From Pachypanchax playfairii (taxonomy: Eukaryota > Chordata > Actinopteri > Cyprinodontiformes > Aplocheilidae): a DNA stretch of 64,000 nt. The stretch lies in assembly GCA_006937955.1 (NCBI GenBank), contig SSNP01000131.1, forward strand, positions 226,532 to 290,531, given 5' to 3'. Of the stretch, positions 9,825 through 22,564 are shown piece after piece (position 1 is the first letter of the stretch; each line of letters begins with the position of its first letter). The notes beneath the pieces were generated by a model. That model was given only the letters and a program-made list of their open reading frames with translations. It was not told where the DNA came from and made no database searches. A program made the translations under genes and the position numbers.

Positions 9825-12265
9825 CTGCACCTCTTTTTTATGCTCTAGTCACCTTCTTAAATTAGGACTTGATTGTCCCCTGACAGTAGGATGAATGAAG
9901 TGAGCATCAGAGGACACTCAGGGCCTGATGGAGGTCATGATATTGAGATACTATTTACTGTGGTGACCATGACCACATGTGGCACAAGCCCAACAGCACT
10001 TTACCCCACTATGTGATACAGAGAGGTGATTATATTCCACGATCAGCAATCATTGTAGGATGGAAAAGGCTTGGGCCTTCCACAATGGTTCCTTTGTCAC
10101 TGCCCGATGACTGCTTTTGGTTTTTGCAGCTGGGGAAGCTTCATCAGGATTCTCTTGTTATCAGTATGACAGCACTGTGTTTACAGTCAGGGTTGAAGGA
10201 AGGAATTAGCCACCATGTTCCCACCACGCGATTCTCACATTGAGCGCTCTCAGCAGCCAAAGATGTGGGCTGAACAGGAAGGGTCAAACAATTATACAGT
10301 GCCATTCATTTTTTTTCTGATGTAATGTGCCAATAATAGTTCAGCTCAAATGAGTTATGATTTCAGAAATTATTTTCCAAAAATAAAGAAAGAAACAAAA
10401 CTTGGCACTTGAGCTCTATCACATTTTGTGCTATTGTAACTAATTATTTAGTTGTTATAAATTTTATTCTCAAGCACCGACTTTGTTTCTCCCTTGTTTA
10501 GAAAGCTGCTAATTTTTCTTCGAACAATAAGTGCTGTTCCAGTCATCAGTAGCCTCTTTTTCACTCTGTTCAATCTTCCTGTTTGTCAGGGGGTAAATGA
10601 GACCTGTGTTACAACCATGCCAAGGGGGAGAGGGAGGGCGAGACTGAATAAAGAGAGGGAGAGCCCATTAAGTGAGCATCCATCCCTTTGTCCATCTCAG
10701 TCCAGCTGTTTCAGTCCAACTATTCATTCAGATCATTTAGGTGAGACTTGCTGAGTAAGCTGATGCACTGCACTCTCTTTTAAAAAAATTTCTGGCCATA
10801 AATACTGTGCAGTGTGCAACTGTCACATTAATCAAAGAGCCATTGAAAATTTGAAAACCCATTTTCCTACCTCTTAAATTTAAGACAAACATATCAATTT
10901 GAATAGAGCTGATGATAATGCAAATGCATTTAACCTCAAACTCTTCAAAAATATTGTAATGTATCTAAGTTTTTATTAGAAATACCCATCAGGTGTTTGT
11001 AAGAAATCAGACCACTCAGCTGAATATGCAGCAAGGTCATTTCAATTGTAAAATTGATCATTTTAATTGTAAACTGACCATTTGTTTCTATGCAGTGGAT
11101 TAGTAACACAGCTCGCCTGTATCAGCCGCAAGGTAATGAAGCAAATAAAATCTAGTCCAGCTATAAATATGGATGTGTTTTATTCTGTCTGGTGGCACAA
11201 ATTGGTAAGAAAAATTATGCAAAGTTACTGAGTCAGCCACCTCTGAAACAACTCATGTCAAATCATCTTGTGCCTTGAGAGGACTTTTGTTATGAATTGG
11301 AGGTAAATAAATGAACTGAAACTGAATTTTTACTTCAGGAGGGTTACTTAACATATATTTTTTGCTTAGGGGTCTTTGCAGCAGCTCTGATGACAGTTGG
11401 TTAAACTTTCAGATTTCTATTCTGTTCTACAGGATGTGTAAATTGTGTGCATAGACTCACCATCGGCATAAACATCATATTAAATTGAGTTTGTGGGTTG
11501 GATTGCTGGGGTCTGTCCCACATGGCCTCTGCTGTAGGCTCTGTGCTGGCTGGGCATTGACTCCTTATGCTCTGGAGTGTCCTGCTGGCTGCTCTGGTGT
11601 GGAAGTCACCCCAAGTTCCACCAGGATCCCAGTCCCGTGACAGACTTTCCCTGCTCCTTCAGCCCCAGAGATCCACCCTAGCTTTACCCAGGAGCACCAG
11701 GTCATCCCCCCCCCCAGGTCATTAACCTGTGTCAGTTAGCACAGATCCCTTTGCAGCCCCACAAATGGTATTTGAATGCCACCACAGCCCCACCGGGCTA
11801 GGGCCATGGCCCTCAGTGTTGACTAAACACACCACACCCACCCTTTGGCGAACACCTGATGCCAAAAGCCCAGACAACCCCCTGGATTAGCAACAATAGT
11901 CATCAAAACAAAACCAAGATTTCCAGCCAATATCTTCGTTCCGCTGTTAGTATCACTAGTATCCATCGTATGGTCACCACCTGGAATGAGACAGTAAAGA
12001 TTATTTTTTCATCACCAGTCTCTTCATTGATTAAAGTAAAAACGACATCTGTCTCGCCACTGAGGTGTTCCTCAGACCATTGCAGATCCTGCAATTGCTG
12101 AACTCTCACTCTGCCAAAAATTTACCTTTGTCTCTATGAGAATCTAAGACCAAAATGGTACACTAGATGATGGACAGTAAGACACTATTGGGTGTTCAGC
12201 CATAACAATGATACCAAATACACATCAAATCAAAAACAGTTTTATGAATGGATAAAGTAAGCTAA
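9825..12265. other. Non-coding stretch with a GC-rich block
   Basis: No confirmed gene. At 10575-10740 a pyrimidine tract ending in TTTGTCAG is followed by about 150 bases and then TTTAG/GTGAGA, which resembles an exon but has no recognisable protein. Positions 11500-11830 are distinctly GC-rich and contain a C run of 11 bases (about 11705-11715) between two copies of CCAGGTCAT; this looks like an old unnamed repeat. Confidence 0.4.
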
Positions 12266-12269
12266 CATT

Positions 12270-12560
12270 AAGCTGCTGTAAGTGGCCTTTCCAAAGTCTA
12301 ACCCTAACCCTCTACCTCAACCCTATTGAAAATGTATTGACCATTCTTAAAAACTGGATCCGTGCTAGAAAACCAACCGATTTAAATGAACTCTGTCATT
12401 TCTAAAAACAAGAGTGATCTATTATTGAGCCAAGAATTTGCCCGATTCTTGTTCATGGCTAAAATGTGTTGATTAATGTGCAACTTGTTAAGGGCCATTT
12501 TATCAAGTATTAGTGGAATGTATGTGTGTGCATGTATTTATTTGACCTTGTGTGGAGGAA
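12270..12560 (+). mobile_element. Tc1-like transposon fossil, C-terminal part
   Basis: Translation near 12320-12395 gives LNPIENVLTILKNWIRARKP then TDLNELCHF, the conserved Tc1 segment around and after the third catalytic residue. The end of the coding region and a stretch like AAGGGCCATTTTATCAAGTA, typical of the 3' end of another Tc1 lineage, follow near 12490. It belongs to a different Tc1 lineage from the copy at 8.5-9.8 kb. The 5' half is gone. Confidence 0.7.
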
Positions 12561-12564
12561 AGTA

Positions 12565-15500
12565 AATCCACAAATTCAAATGTGTGCACCCAATACTTGT
12601 TTATTTAAAAAAAAAGTACATTAACACTGTACCTGAAAGAGGACCAATTCATATCAACACTTATAACCTCAAATTAATGTGACAGATATGATAAGTGTAT
12701 TTAAACTTATGACAGGCACTCTATCTCTGTCAAATTAAACACTTTGAGGCACAGTTAATTTAAACTTGTATACAAGTTAAGCTTCATGGAGGTAAATGAT
12801 TGTATTTATTTTCCAAAATATGTGTGGCTTTCCCTTTTGTCCAAGATGGTGTGAGCCATTGTTTGGGATCTGGTATGTATGATGGTAGCATGTTCCCTAT
12901 TAGTTGACAAGGCTCTGTATATGTATGGGCTGTTATGTGTGCTATGGGACATGAAGTCTGTGTGTAATAGATGGTATTAGAGTTCCGTGTGCCTGTTTTA
13001 ACAAAGCTGATTCTTGGGGATTTTTCATGGACTTCCATTTTTTTTTTTTTAAATCAACATTTACACTGAATAGCTAAGAGTTATTTGCAGTTATTAGATA
13101 GGACTTTAATTTTGTCTTTACAAAACAATCAGAAAGACATCTGGGGAAAACAGCTCATGCTACAGGATCAAATTTAGGATCAGCATCATCATAGGGATTG
13201 CATTCTGGGGTGACACTAAAAACAGAAAACTATACCAGCAGACAAACAAAATAAACAAACAGAAAACAGAAAGAAAACAAAAACAGAAGTAGATCATAGA
13301 AACCCCACAGTCCTCTCAGGTTTCCCAAAAGTAAGCCCCTCCAAAGCCCTATCAAACTTCTGAGAATTATTGATTGCAAACGAACATGCTTGCCAAGCCA
13401 TATCCTCCAAGGATGGCACAATCTGCAAGCCATGCACTTTGCTCTAGTTACTCAGTATTCCCTCTCTAACCCCGCTGTGCTATTAGCCCTAAATCTATAA
13501 GACTTAGTCACACCTGTGTGGCCTAGAGCAAGTCGGTGCAGACAATATCGTTTCTCCTCCAACTTGAACGTCTCCATTACATTTTTCTGTACTAAAGAGG
13601 AAAAGAAGGAGAAGTGTGGCAGTAGAAGTCCCTATATTCTCAGAGGGACTTTCACAATTTAGAGGGTTTTCAAACATCTGCAGCAATCCCAAACTGTAAG
13701 CCACCAATGACAGAAGACTTTCTAAAATGTAAGAAGACATAAGATGTCTTGTCTGATCATTTTCGATAGCTTTTAAGGTTATGAGGACAGCCTTTCAGTA
13801 GCGGAGAGAATTGGCACTATCTGAGTAAAACTGAATTGAATTAGGGACTTAAAAACTGTGGCCTGAACTCCCTAAAGCTTTGCACTGCTTTTGCAAGTGC
13901 AGTTCATGTTTTTATACCTCTTTTAAGCTTCTAATTCACAGATTCCTCACAAAGGGACATTTTACATCACATTCTACACTGACAACCAGACATCTATGGG
14001 TAGTTGGGGTATGCATGACATGCAAAAAGAATGGGGCAAAAAACTGTTTGTAAATTTGACCCTGTGAATATTATACATTCCTCTTTCTACAATGAACTTA
14101 CTAGTGACTTCTAACTCTGACTGATCACAATGTAGAGATTAACATGCAATGCATGATAAGGTAATAGCTCATGACAAAATTGACAGTATTTGTACCTTTT
14201 ATTTGCATAAAAAGATCATATAAAGCAGAAGATGGTGAAAATGGTCATGAATGTTAAAAAAATTATCCAACTGTTTAGAAAAAAATTGACTCAAACGTTT
14301 ACAGGAGTTGACATAAAACCTAAATCAATCATTTTGTCACCACAAACTTACATTAATGTATTATTCTCTAGAATGTGGCAAGATGCGTGCTAGCTTCAAG
14401 TATTTCAGTGGTTAATTTTTCAGTAATTAAATGGCTCCTAGCACATTGTGCCTCTCCAGTTTAGCAGCATATCTGATCCAGAACGGGTGCAAAATGAAAT
14501 GTGGAATAGGTCACAAGGACTGAATGACCATCAAGGAATAAGACACGCTTTGTGCACATGGTCCATGGAGCACTTGAGTACTACATATTTTATAGACAGC
14601 TCCGAGCATTGCCACTGTGTTCAGAGCGTTTATGAATTCAGCACAACAAAGAGCTCTCTACCCATGTGCATTGTCTCATCTGTTCCACATTGCTGCATGT
14701 CCCCTAGAGGTGGAACATACGGCTAGTCAGCTAAGAGCTAAACAAAAACCAGGAGGTTTTAGTTTAAACTGTCGAGTATCAGCCCGGATATCATTGTTGT
14801 GTAACATAGCATTCTTTTAGACATTTCTCTCCTGAAGCTTAGTCAATCCATTAAACATTTTTGATGATATGGTCTCTTTAGCTACACAACTATCCAACAA
14901 ACAGCATAATTTGTTTAGCATAAACATCAATAATGGGTTATATTTAGACTATTAATTTTCCTGCAAAAATCCCTGTACAAATTGTCCCATTGCAAACTGT
15001 TGCACTCATATTTCATGAAAGTAGATTGAGAGAACATTAAACCAATTTTACTAATACATTTTTTATTAGACTCAATACGCAGAATAGTATTAATGGAAAA
15101 GTGAAGTATGGGTTGACTAATGCATGTTTACAATCGACTCTTCAGTACAATGGGATTTAAGCAAAATAATCTGTTTTCTTTATATATGCTTTGATAATTT
15201 TCTAAGTTGCTTAGAAGCATCATGACATCTTTAACATAAACAGCTTGCTAACTAATATTTTGATCACCCCCCTTTTATATTCCTTGACAAAAATAATGTC
15301 CACCAGTGTATTTTCAGTCTGCCGCTTTAATCGTGTGAAAGTAATTTTCTATTTTTATGTTGTTTGTTGGATACAGATCTATACTTTTAAGCCTCATCAA
15401 CCAACTTTTAAGATGACAATATGGGCAAGCTCCCCTTGAAGAGCTTCACACAGCATCTAATTAGCATTTCCATGATTAGCATTTCTGTCATCTATGCTGG

Positions 15501-16245
15501 CATTCACTCCATCATCTTGGGGGGTTCAAACATTCACTTATGTTGTATTCATTTGCTTAGATTTCTCATTCATACAACTGCAGAGGAGCTCAGACACATG
15601 GGTGAAGTGCAGGTATAATTCATCTGCTACATAGTGCAGAGCTATGCTACCTTGGACAGTTTCTATCTTCAGCCTGTTCTGCTTCCACTCCTTTATGTTC
15701 CCTTGAAACCAGCCAATTGTGTCTGAGGGACTAAGAATGCACCTTGGATAGCTCATGGGTTTCTGCTGCTGCTGCTTTTTTTGCTTTTTTACTTCTTTAG
15801 TACAAAAGAAACTTCTCAGCTTTGGACTTACAGTTTGTGTATAAATGCAAATGTGTGTTTCACAAATACGGTTTGTACTCTAAATATGTTGTTAGTAGAG
15901 CTCCCTGGTCGGCTCCCTACAGAGAGAATGCTGCTCTTGCTTTTTATGATGGATTAGAGGTGTTTGTGTGTATTTCTGTGCGTGTTTTCCTGCATGTGTT
16001 CTACACCCTAATGTCTTTCCCCCCACTGTCTTGTGTCTCGGCAGAACCTCTTGTTGTTTACCTTTCTGACACTTCTATTCTGTCTGTGTTGTTGCAGCAA
16101 TTAATGGCAGGTCCCAGGAGGTAAACAGCCATGAAATGACCCAGTCAGGCCTATTCCTAATACAATGCAAAAGTTGTTTGTGTGTTGTCTGCATGCTAGC
16201 TCTGCTGCTGATCCCCCCCATTATTATCGATTTATGAGAAGTCAG
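12565..16245. other. Long non-coding stretch, no repeat recognised
   Basis: About 3.7 kb. No protein-like frame and no repeat that I could name. Near its right end (16098-16120) a 23-base segment is framed by a good acceptor and a donor, described under findings. Confidence 0.45.
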
Positions 16246-16249
16246 CACG

Positions 16250-16865
16250 AAGGACTTGCAGCCCTTGTGAGATAAGACTGTCAAGATTATTCCTGAGACC
16301 TCTTACTGATTGCTCACTCTCCCTTAATTTACATCCCGTTATATTATTCTTCCTCACTCGGGTGGTCTCTCTTCCCTCCAAGCTCAGGTCTTCTACCAGA
16401 GGTCTGGGAGCTTGAGGGTTCTGCACAGTATCTTTGTTGTTCTCAGAACTGTACTTTTCTGAAGTGAGATGTCAAATGTTTTTCCTGTGATCTGCTGTAG
16501 CCATTCCTCTAATTTGGGAGTTACTGCCCTGAGTGCCCAGATGACCTCAGGCACCACTGATGCCTTTATCTTCCAGACCTTTTCTAGCTCTTCTCTGAGT
16601 CCCTGGTATTTCTCAAGTTTCTCATGTTTGTCTTTCCTGATGCTGCAGTCACTTGGTAGTGATATGTCAATCACCAAGGCTTTCCTCTACTGTTTGTCCA
16701 CTACCATGATGTCTGGTTGGTTTGCCATTACATTCTGTTTGTCTGAATCTGGAAATCCCACAGGATCTTAGCTCGGTCATTCTCTCAGTGCTTCCCACTC
16801 TGACCTTGGGGTTTCCAGTCCAAACACTGCACAGATGTTCCTGTACACTATGCCAGCCATTGGGT
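16250..16865 (-). pseudogene. LINE C-terminal fragment with restriction-like endonuclease region
   Basis: On the minus strand the fragment reads, in order, AGIVYRNICAVFGLETP (about 16852-16800), MANQPDIMVVDKQ (about 16730-16690), VIDISLPSD then RKDKHEKLEKYQGLREELEK and finally VTPKLEEWLQQITG and LKLPDLW before the stop at about 16393. The PD...D...K pattern is that of the restriction-like endonuclease at the C-terminus of early-branching LINEs (R2/R4/NeSL type); the exact clade is inference. The last 94 codons (16677-16393) are open, but a stop after VVDKQ and a frameshift near 16780 break it upstream. The reverse transcriptase is absent. To the right it stops at the compound microsatellite. 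Confidence 0.8.
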
Positions 16866-16876
16866 GGTTGGTTGGG

Positions 16877-17002
<126 letters not shown>

Positions 17003-19360
17003 TCCAGTCTTTATTCAGGCATAAGCAAAGCGTACTTGAAGAACTGCTGAGTGAAGCCCTCTGATGTTTGGACTGCTGGTTTTGCGTCAGGTCATGGTGT
17101 AAATGTAGTGATGAGGTCATGCTATGTTAAGCCCAAGCCTCTTAGTGCACTTAAGGTAGCTGCAGAATATCTGTGTAAGCTCTTTTGAGGCGCATAAATT
17201 CTGTCTGATGACATGTGCAACGTAAGAAATTTTTTTAGCAGAGGAAATACTGTAGTGATTTATGGAGCACTGCAGTTGTGTTTAGTCTGCATTGTGAGTG
17301 CATGCATACAGTGATGTGAGCCTGGGCATGCATGCCCAGGGAGAAAAGTGCATTTAAGTAGAGTCAATAGTATTAAATTAGAAATGTATAGCTTGTGAAT
17401 TATACAAATTACAGTTATATTTGCAAAGGAACTAAAGCATGCAATCCTCATTTGACCTAAAGAAAGCACATCCTTTGTAACGTATAAGTACATACACATC
17501 ATTATCTAGATTTTCAGCACACATGGACGTTTACTCATGTCCCCCGACACCTCCAAGAAAGGGATGAGGTTCACAGATGTAACTACTGATGCCTTTCTCT
17601 ACAGATGGTCCTGATAATACAGAAACACGACACAGGGACATCTGCTTAGTGTGACTGCCACAACATTAGAATATGTGACTGCAAAAAGTCTGACACTGGC
17701 AAAGAGAAAGGAGCCTTAAAACTGTGTTTGTTTGCTTTTTTCTTAGCTTTTGTTTTCTCTGCATTTGAAACACTTTACCGTAGCATTTTCGAAACATTCT
17801 GAAAACCGCTCATTTAAACGGATCATTATCCTGCTGAAATGTTACGTTTTTGTTTATGTGGGATGTAAAACTTGTAGCTTTAGAAAAACTTTTAAAAGAC
17901 ATGCACTTACAAATGTAACCTTGAAGCTGGAAAAGTTATCTTCCTCAGATAAAAAAAAAGTATTCAATTGCAGTTTGAAAAGAAACTTGTGCAAGTTTTG
18001 CAGGATGGTAATATAAAGCATTGCTGCACTTTTTCTAATTGGACGTTTTTATGATTATGGAAAACTAAAACTTCTTACAGAATCAAGTTGTTGATATTCA
18101 CTACTGTACAGCTTCAGAAAGAAAATACAGTCAGTCATAAGCCCAGCAGCCTTGGTCTTGAACATCCAGTCAGATGGAATGAGCTGAGAAAGTGGAGAAA
18201 TTAGGTAAAGGTGAAAGAGATGTGATAACAATAAAAGGGAAATGAGGGAAGAATAGGGCAAGGTAATGGAAATGACTTTTGGAGAAGGAGGAGGAAGACA
18301 GGCAGGAATGATTTGTAAGTGGGAGGACAAATGGGTGAGAAAAATGTTCCTTTTTATACAAATGTAACAGAGAAGGATTCCAGAAAAAAAGAGATGAATA
18401 AAGTATGGAGAAATGAGGTTCAGGTGCAGAGGGCAACCTGTGGTTTGACACTGGCTAAGATTGGCTGTCAGTTAGTTTCCCATCCTTATCAATTCCCTGC
18501 AGCTTCAGTGAATTTACAAGGGGTTCAGCTATGGCTAATGCATTTTGATATGAAAAAAGAAAGAAGAAGGCTCTAAAATTTGGGCAAGTTACTTAATTAA
18601 AAAAAAAACTCGTTATCATCTAACCTAAGACAAGTTTTCAAAATGATACCAACAGCCATATAAATCCCACATGATGCCCGAGGTCTCCCTTTCATTTCTA
18701 TTTGCCCTAATCCTAAAATTCTAACAACCAAGCAGTCCAACTCAAATTGTGCTGAATCAAACAGGCAACATTTTTACCTCGATGGAAATATCCACAAACA
18801 GCAGGGATGTAGAGCTGCAAGGTGTGTGTATGTGTGTAAAGTGATGGGAAGGAGGGAGGAGACTGCAGCTATCATCCATTCCTATTAGAGGAGAAAGGAG
18901 AGGTCAGGGGCTCCGTAAGGAGAGTAAGGATAGAGACAATAAGTCACCAAAAGGTGACAGAATATGGCAACATTAGGAGGAGCCTATCACTCATAGTCAT
19001 GCTCATGCCAAGGGAAAGAGGAGGAGAAAGGGAGAACTGAAAGGAGGTGATAAAAGGGTGGGGGTTGGATCCTGAAAGATGTCAGTACAGCTCTGGTGTT
19101 AAATGGACAGCATGTTGTCTCAAATTCCAAATGTCTACAAACAGGTTTCCAGATTTCTATGGAAAGTTGGAAAAAAAATTTTTTCAATTAATTTACCTGT
19201 AAGGAAATTATTCAAATTTACATTCGTATTAAGTCAAAATTATTATTGTTCTAAATATTATAAAGTTAGAATCAATCTTTCTATTTGTTAAATCGTGTTT
19301 TTCATGTTGTTAACATGTTCTTTTGCCATTTTTCTGATAATAAAGGTAAAGATAATAGAG
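17003..19360. other. Non-coding stretch with one perfect palindrome
   Basis: Nothing coding recognised. 17321-17340 is a perfect 20-base palindrome. 18190-18330 is purine-rich on the plus strand. Confidence 0.5.
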
Positions 19361-19364
19361 TATC

Positions 19365-19692
19365 TTGAGAAAATTAAGCTGAAAATGACATTTTTGAGTA
19401 TTTCTGCTTTGAAATCACTGTGACTCATTAGCAACTTGAAAAATGCTGTTTGAAAAAGAATGTTTTAGTGACGTATGAAATGGATTGGACGGGCTAATAG
19501 CACTAGCATAAACAAGGAAAGGGGCGCTGCACCAACGGTTCTGCCCACACAGAGGTGAATTGCTAAGGATCTACTGCCAGTCTGGAGAACCTATTTCATA
19601 CAAAACAGGATTTTGGGTAGAAATGCCATAGTCTAATTCAATGACCACTGAGAAATTTTTAAAATAGCTCAAAATATGATCAGAGTGGGTCT
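19365..19692. repeat. Possible degenerate TTAA-flanked MITE
   Basis: The right end GAGTGGGTCT is followed by TTAA (19693-19696), matching the layout of the TTAA-flanked elements elsewhere in this window. The left end is too diverged to place, so the start is approximate. There is no coding region. Confidence 0.3.
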
Positions 19693-19699
19693 TTAAAGT

Positions 19700-20410
19700 C
19701 ATTGTAGGTGCCCTTAAACATCTGGGGTGGTACACTCTTTCTTTCCCCTGGATGCTGAGCTGGTTTCAATAATGGTTGTTCTTAAGTGCAATTTTATTAT
19801 TGGCAGAGTTAGTTATCAAAAGTCTGAATAAATATTTTGCTGCATCAAATACACTGATTACATGTGATTGTGTGTTAATCAGAGTTTCTGGTGGGTCTTA
19901 AAACCCACAAAACATCTTTTTCTTAACTTAATAATAAAAAAGTAAATTACGGACAACTGGCTGAAGCTCTGTGATGCCCTCAGTCTTGCTGCCAGTAGCG
20001 TACAACCCCCCACTCGACCTCAGTGCCGCTAATTACCAGGGAAGTTTCACTGACAGAGAGGGAGAGAAGGGGTGAGGTGAGGGGACAAATGGCACTAAAA
20101 TCCTCCCAGATGACAGGCACTTTGAGTTCTATTTATTTTTCTCTGAATGCAGCTCCTTTTGTTGTTTATGTTCTATAATTATAGTTTTTTTATCCTTGCT
20201 AAAATAGGATAAATACATTTATGAACTATATAGACATTTTCAGACAAGAGTTTTATATTGATGGCTAAAAAACTCATTAAAATGTATCAGAAACATTTCT
20301 TTTAGTCAGATATTATTTGTTCCCTTGTTCCTTTACTGTGTTGAATTTCCAAGAAAATCATCTTTGAACACACTAAAAACAAACAATTTCTCTTTGCCAT
20401 CTTTTATTAG
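19700..20410. other. Non-coding stretch, nothing recognised
   Basis: No gene or repeat recognised. Confidence 0.45.
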
Positions 20411-20412
20411 TT

Positions 20413-20416
20413 TTAC

Positions 20417-20447
<31 letters not shown>

Positions 20448-20478
20448 GAAAAACAAAACAACAACAACAAAAAAAAAC
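20413..20478. repeat. A-rich low-complexity tract
   Basis: Runs of A with AAAAG and AAC units. No LINE or SINE body can be attached to it with confidence. Confidence 0.85.
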
Positions 20479-20889
20479 ATCCTCAGCATATTCTTTCTTT
20501 ATCCCCATGATCCTGTGCATGGGTTCAGGTTGGGTGAGGGAGGGTTTGGCATCTGGTGCCTATTTTGAGCGGTCATTGCATGAGAGATGAGGTACACCTT
20601 GTACAAAGGGCCACACAGACAACCAACCATTTATGCTAACACTCACACCTAGGGCCAAAAATTCTGGTTACATTTTCATTCATTAGAGGTTGTATTAAGA
20701 TATTTTTTTAATGGTTGTAGAGTTGTTTGGTATGTCTGAATAAGACGTGGTAGGGGCTCCAGTTTAATGGGAGCTAACGTTTTAAAAACAAAATAGCTAT
20801 TGGTATCAATGTGAAAGTTATTACACTTTACTTTATCTTTTCACTGCATCTATGTCACAGTGGGTTTTAGCTGGGGTGGGACTTAATTT

Positions 20890-21590
20890 GGTTTCAGCCA
20901 GTCATTATCTATACCTGCTTGTTAATATTCAGGGTTGCGGGGAGCTGATGTCTCTCTCCAGCTGTCATTGGGCAAGAGGAAGGTTACAACCTGGACAGGT
21001 CGCCAGTCACCACGTATAGACAGTAGGGATGGGACGAAATATCGTTTGGCAAAATATCGCGATACAAAACGTGATGAAACGCATTGAGTACGAAAAAATT
21101 GGATTGCGAAATAAAGACACTGCTATGTCTGTGCCCAGTGAGCGTGTCTTTTCCACGGCAGGAGACATTGTGTCAGCTCAAAGATCACTGATTACACCAG
21201 AACATGTTATGTTAGTTTTTTTTGAAGAACCAGTCCTGAGATAACTTAACCTAGGTTTAGAGCAGCACTAAGGGAGTGTTCTTGTTTGTGTTTGGCCTGT
21301 TAGGCCTTGTGTTTCCGTGTGTGCAACTTAAACAAAAATAAACAAGTTATTATTTAGTAATATTTTTTTTTATATCGTATCGTGACTCTGATATATCGAG
21401 GTGCATCTTATTGTGAGTTTACATGTAAGTGTATAATAGACAGACAACCGGTCGCACACTCACACAAGGACAATTTAAAGTTACCAATTAACCTCAAGCA
21501 TATTTTTGGTCCATGAAAGGGAGTCCCCGGAAAAAACCCACATGGCAGTGGGAAGTACGGGTACAAATGGTACTGCAGCAGTATGAGAGG
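20890..21590 (-). repeat. R1 dispersed repeat split by a hAT element
   Basis: Left part (20897-21023) and right part (21436-21590) are two halves of one R1 copy. Left has CAGCTGTCATTGGGCAAG and GGACAGGTCGCCAGTCAC; right has TAGACAGACAACCGG and ACAATTTAAAGTTACCAATT, the reverse complement of the block at 38979-39000. The hAT at 21024-21435 interrupts it. Confidence 0.8.
21024..21435 (+). pseudogene. hAT remnant with C-terminal dimerisation domain
   Basis: Begins TAGGGATGGGAC with subterminal AATATCG repeats and is flanked by ATAGACAG on both sides (21016-21023, 21436-21443). The frame 21029-21244 contains SVPSERVFSTAGDIVSAQRS then LITPEHVMLVFFEE, the signature of the hAT C-terminal dimerisation domain. 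That stretch is still open, but about 500 residues of transposase, including the catalytic DDE core, are missing. The right terminal repeat is not recognisable. It is an internally deleted, inactive copy. Confidence 0.85.
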
Positions 21591-21956
21591 ACCCAAAATG
21601 ACACACAAGTTGAAAATATTCAAACAAAAATAAATTAATTGAAATTAAAATAACTTCATTTCACTAGTTTTATATCACTGCAACAATTTGATATGAGGAA
21701 TTAAAACTTTTGTTTTGTATTTGCAATGTCAACCTTAAGACGTACATACAACGTATGCACCAGAACACTCTGGGACTTTCTTTATTAAGTGGGATTATTT
21801 TGTAAGTCTTACTGTCTTACTTTGGGAACAATCAAGCTACTCTTAATGCTTTAGTTATTGCTCCAGTGCTGTTCTTGTTTTGTTAGTAATATAAACATAG
21901 GTGTTTATGCTAAACCTGGAAATGTAGCTTTGAAATGATAACGCTTTGCTGTAACC

Positions 21957-22277
21957 AGGGCTTAATTTGAGCCGGATCCTGCCGGAACAAGATCCGGGAA
22001 CTGTCTTATTTTGAAAGGGTGTGTTCCGGTAACTGTTTGCTAGGATCCGTTAACGGCGCCAGTTGGGATAAATAACAGCGGCATCAAAATGCCAAAAAGG
22101 CAGTATAACTTACTTCTTCTGGGCTTATCATCACTTTCTCTAGCCCTGCTTGACAATTTCTGCCCGCTGTGCACCGGCGCATGGTCTGGTCCGACGGGTG
22201 TGAACGTGTGTGCGTTTGGCCTCAGGGAATTGTGGTCTCATGCACTTGCTGTAACATTACTGTACATTAAGTTGTGA
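21957..22277 (+). mobile_element. Probable DNA-transposon end with start of an ORF
   Basis: CAGGGCTTAATTTGAGCC and then GGATCCTGCCGGAACAAG are matched, in reverse orientation, by 43690-43751. A frame starting at 22089 reads MPKRQYNLLLLG, which resembles the N-terminus of some hAT-type transposases, but the 62-residue frame then has no recognisable domain. The right end was not found. Confidence 0.45.
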
Positions 22278-22444
22278 TTATTTTTATTTAACAGGCGATA
22301 AATAATTAACTCTTATAAGCCTTATCATACAGGGTTTCAATTTGCTCATGCATGTGCATCACCATAGCACCCCCTAGGTGAAACTCACAGCTCCTCCTTT
22401 TACATGTTCATGGACCAGAAATACATCAGTAAAAAATGAGTCAT

Positions 22445-22562
22445 CTTCTTTAACCACTTGTTCAGGTTCACGGGTAGCTGGTACCTATCTCCAGTGGTCA
22501 ATGGGTGAAAGGTGGCGTATTCAAATCCTGGACAGGTCACTAGTCTATCACAGAGAAATACA
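22445..22562 (-). repeat. R1 dispersed-repeat fragment
   Basis: ACCACTTGTTCAGGTTCACG, TATCTCCAGTGGTCAATGGG and CCTGGACAGGTCACTAGTC match the minus strand of R1. No coding content. Confidence 0.6.
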
Positions 22563-22564
22563 TC

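Noticed and set aside
9977..10243. 88-codon plus-strand frame
   Set aside because: No motif, no splice context and no similarity that I recognise.
12298..12327. Telomere-like CTAACCCTAACCC
   Set aside because: Only two units, within the Tc1 fossil; not a telomere array.
20325..20510. 61-codon frame with Lys/Asn-rich end
   Set aside because: The C-terminal half is the A-rich low-complexity tract.
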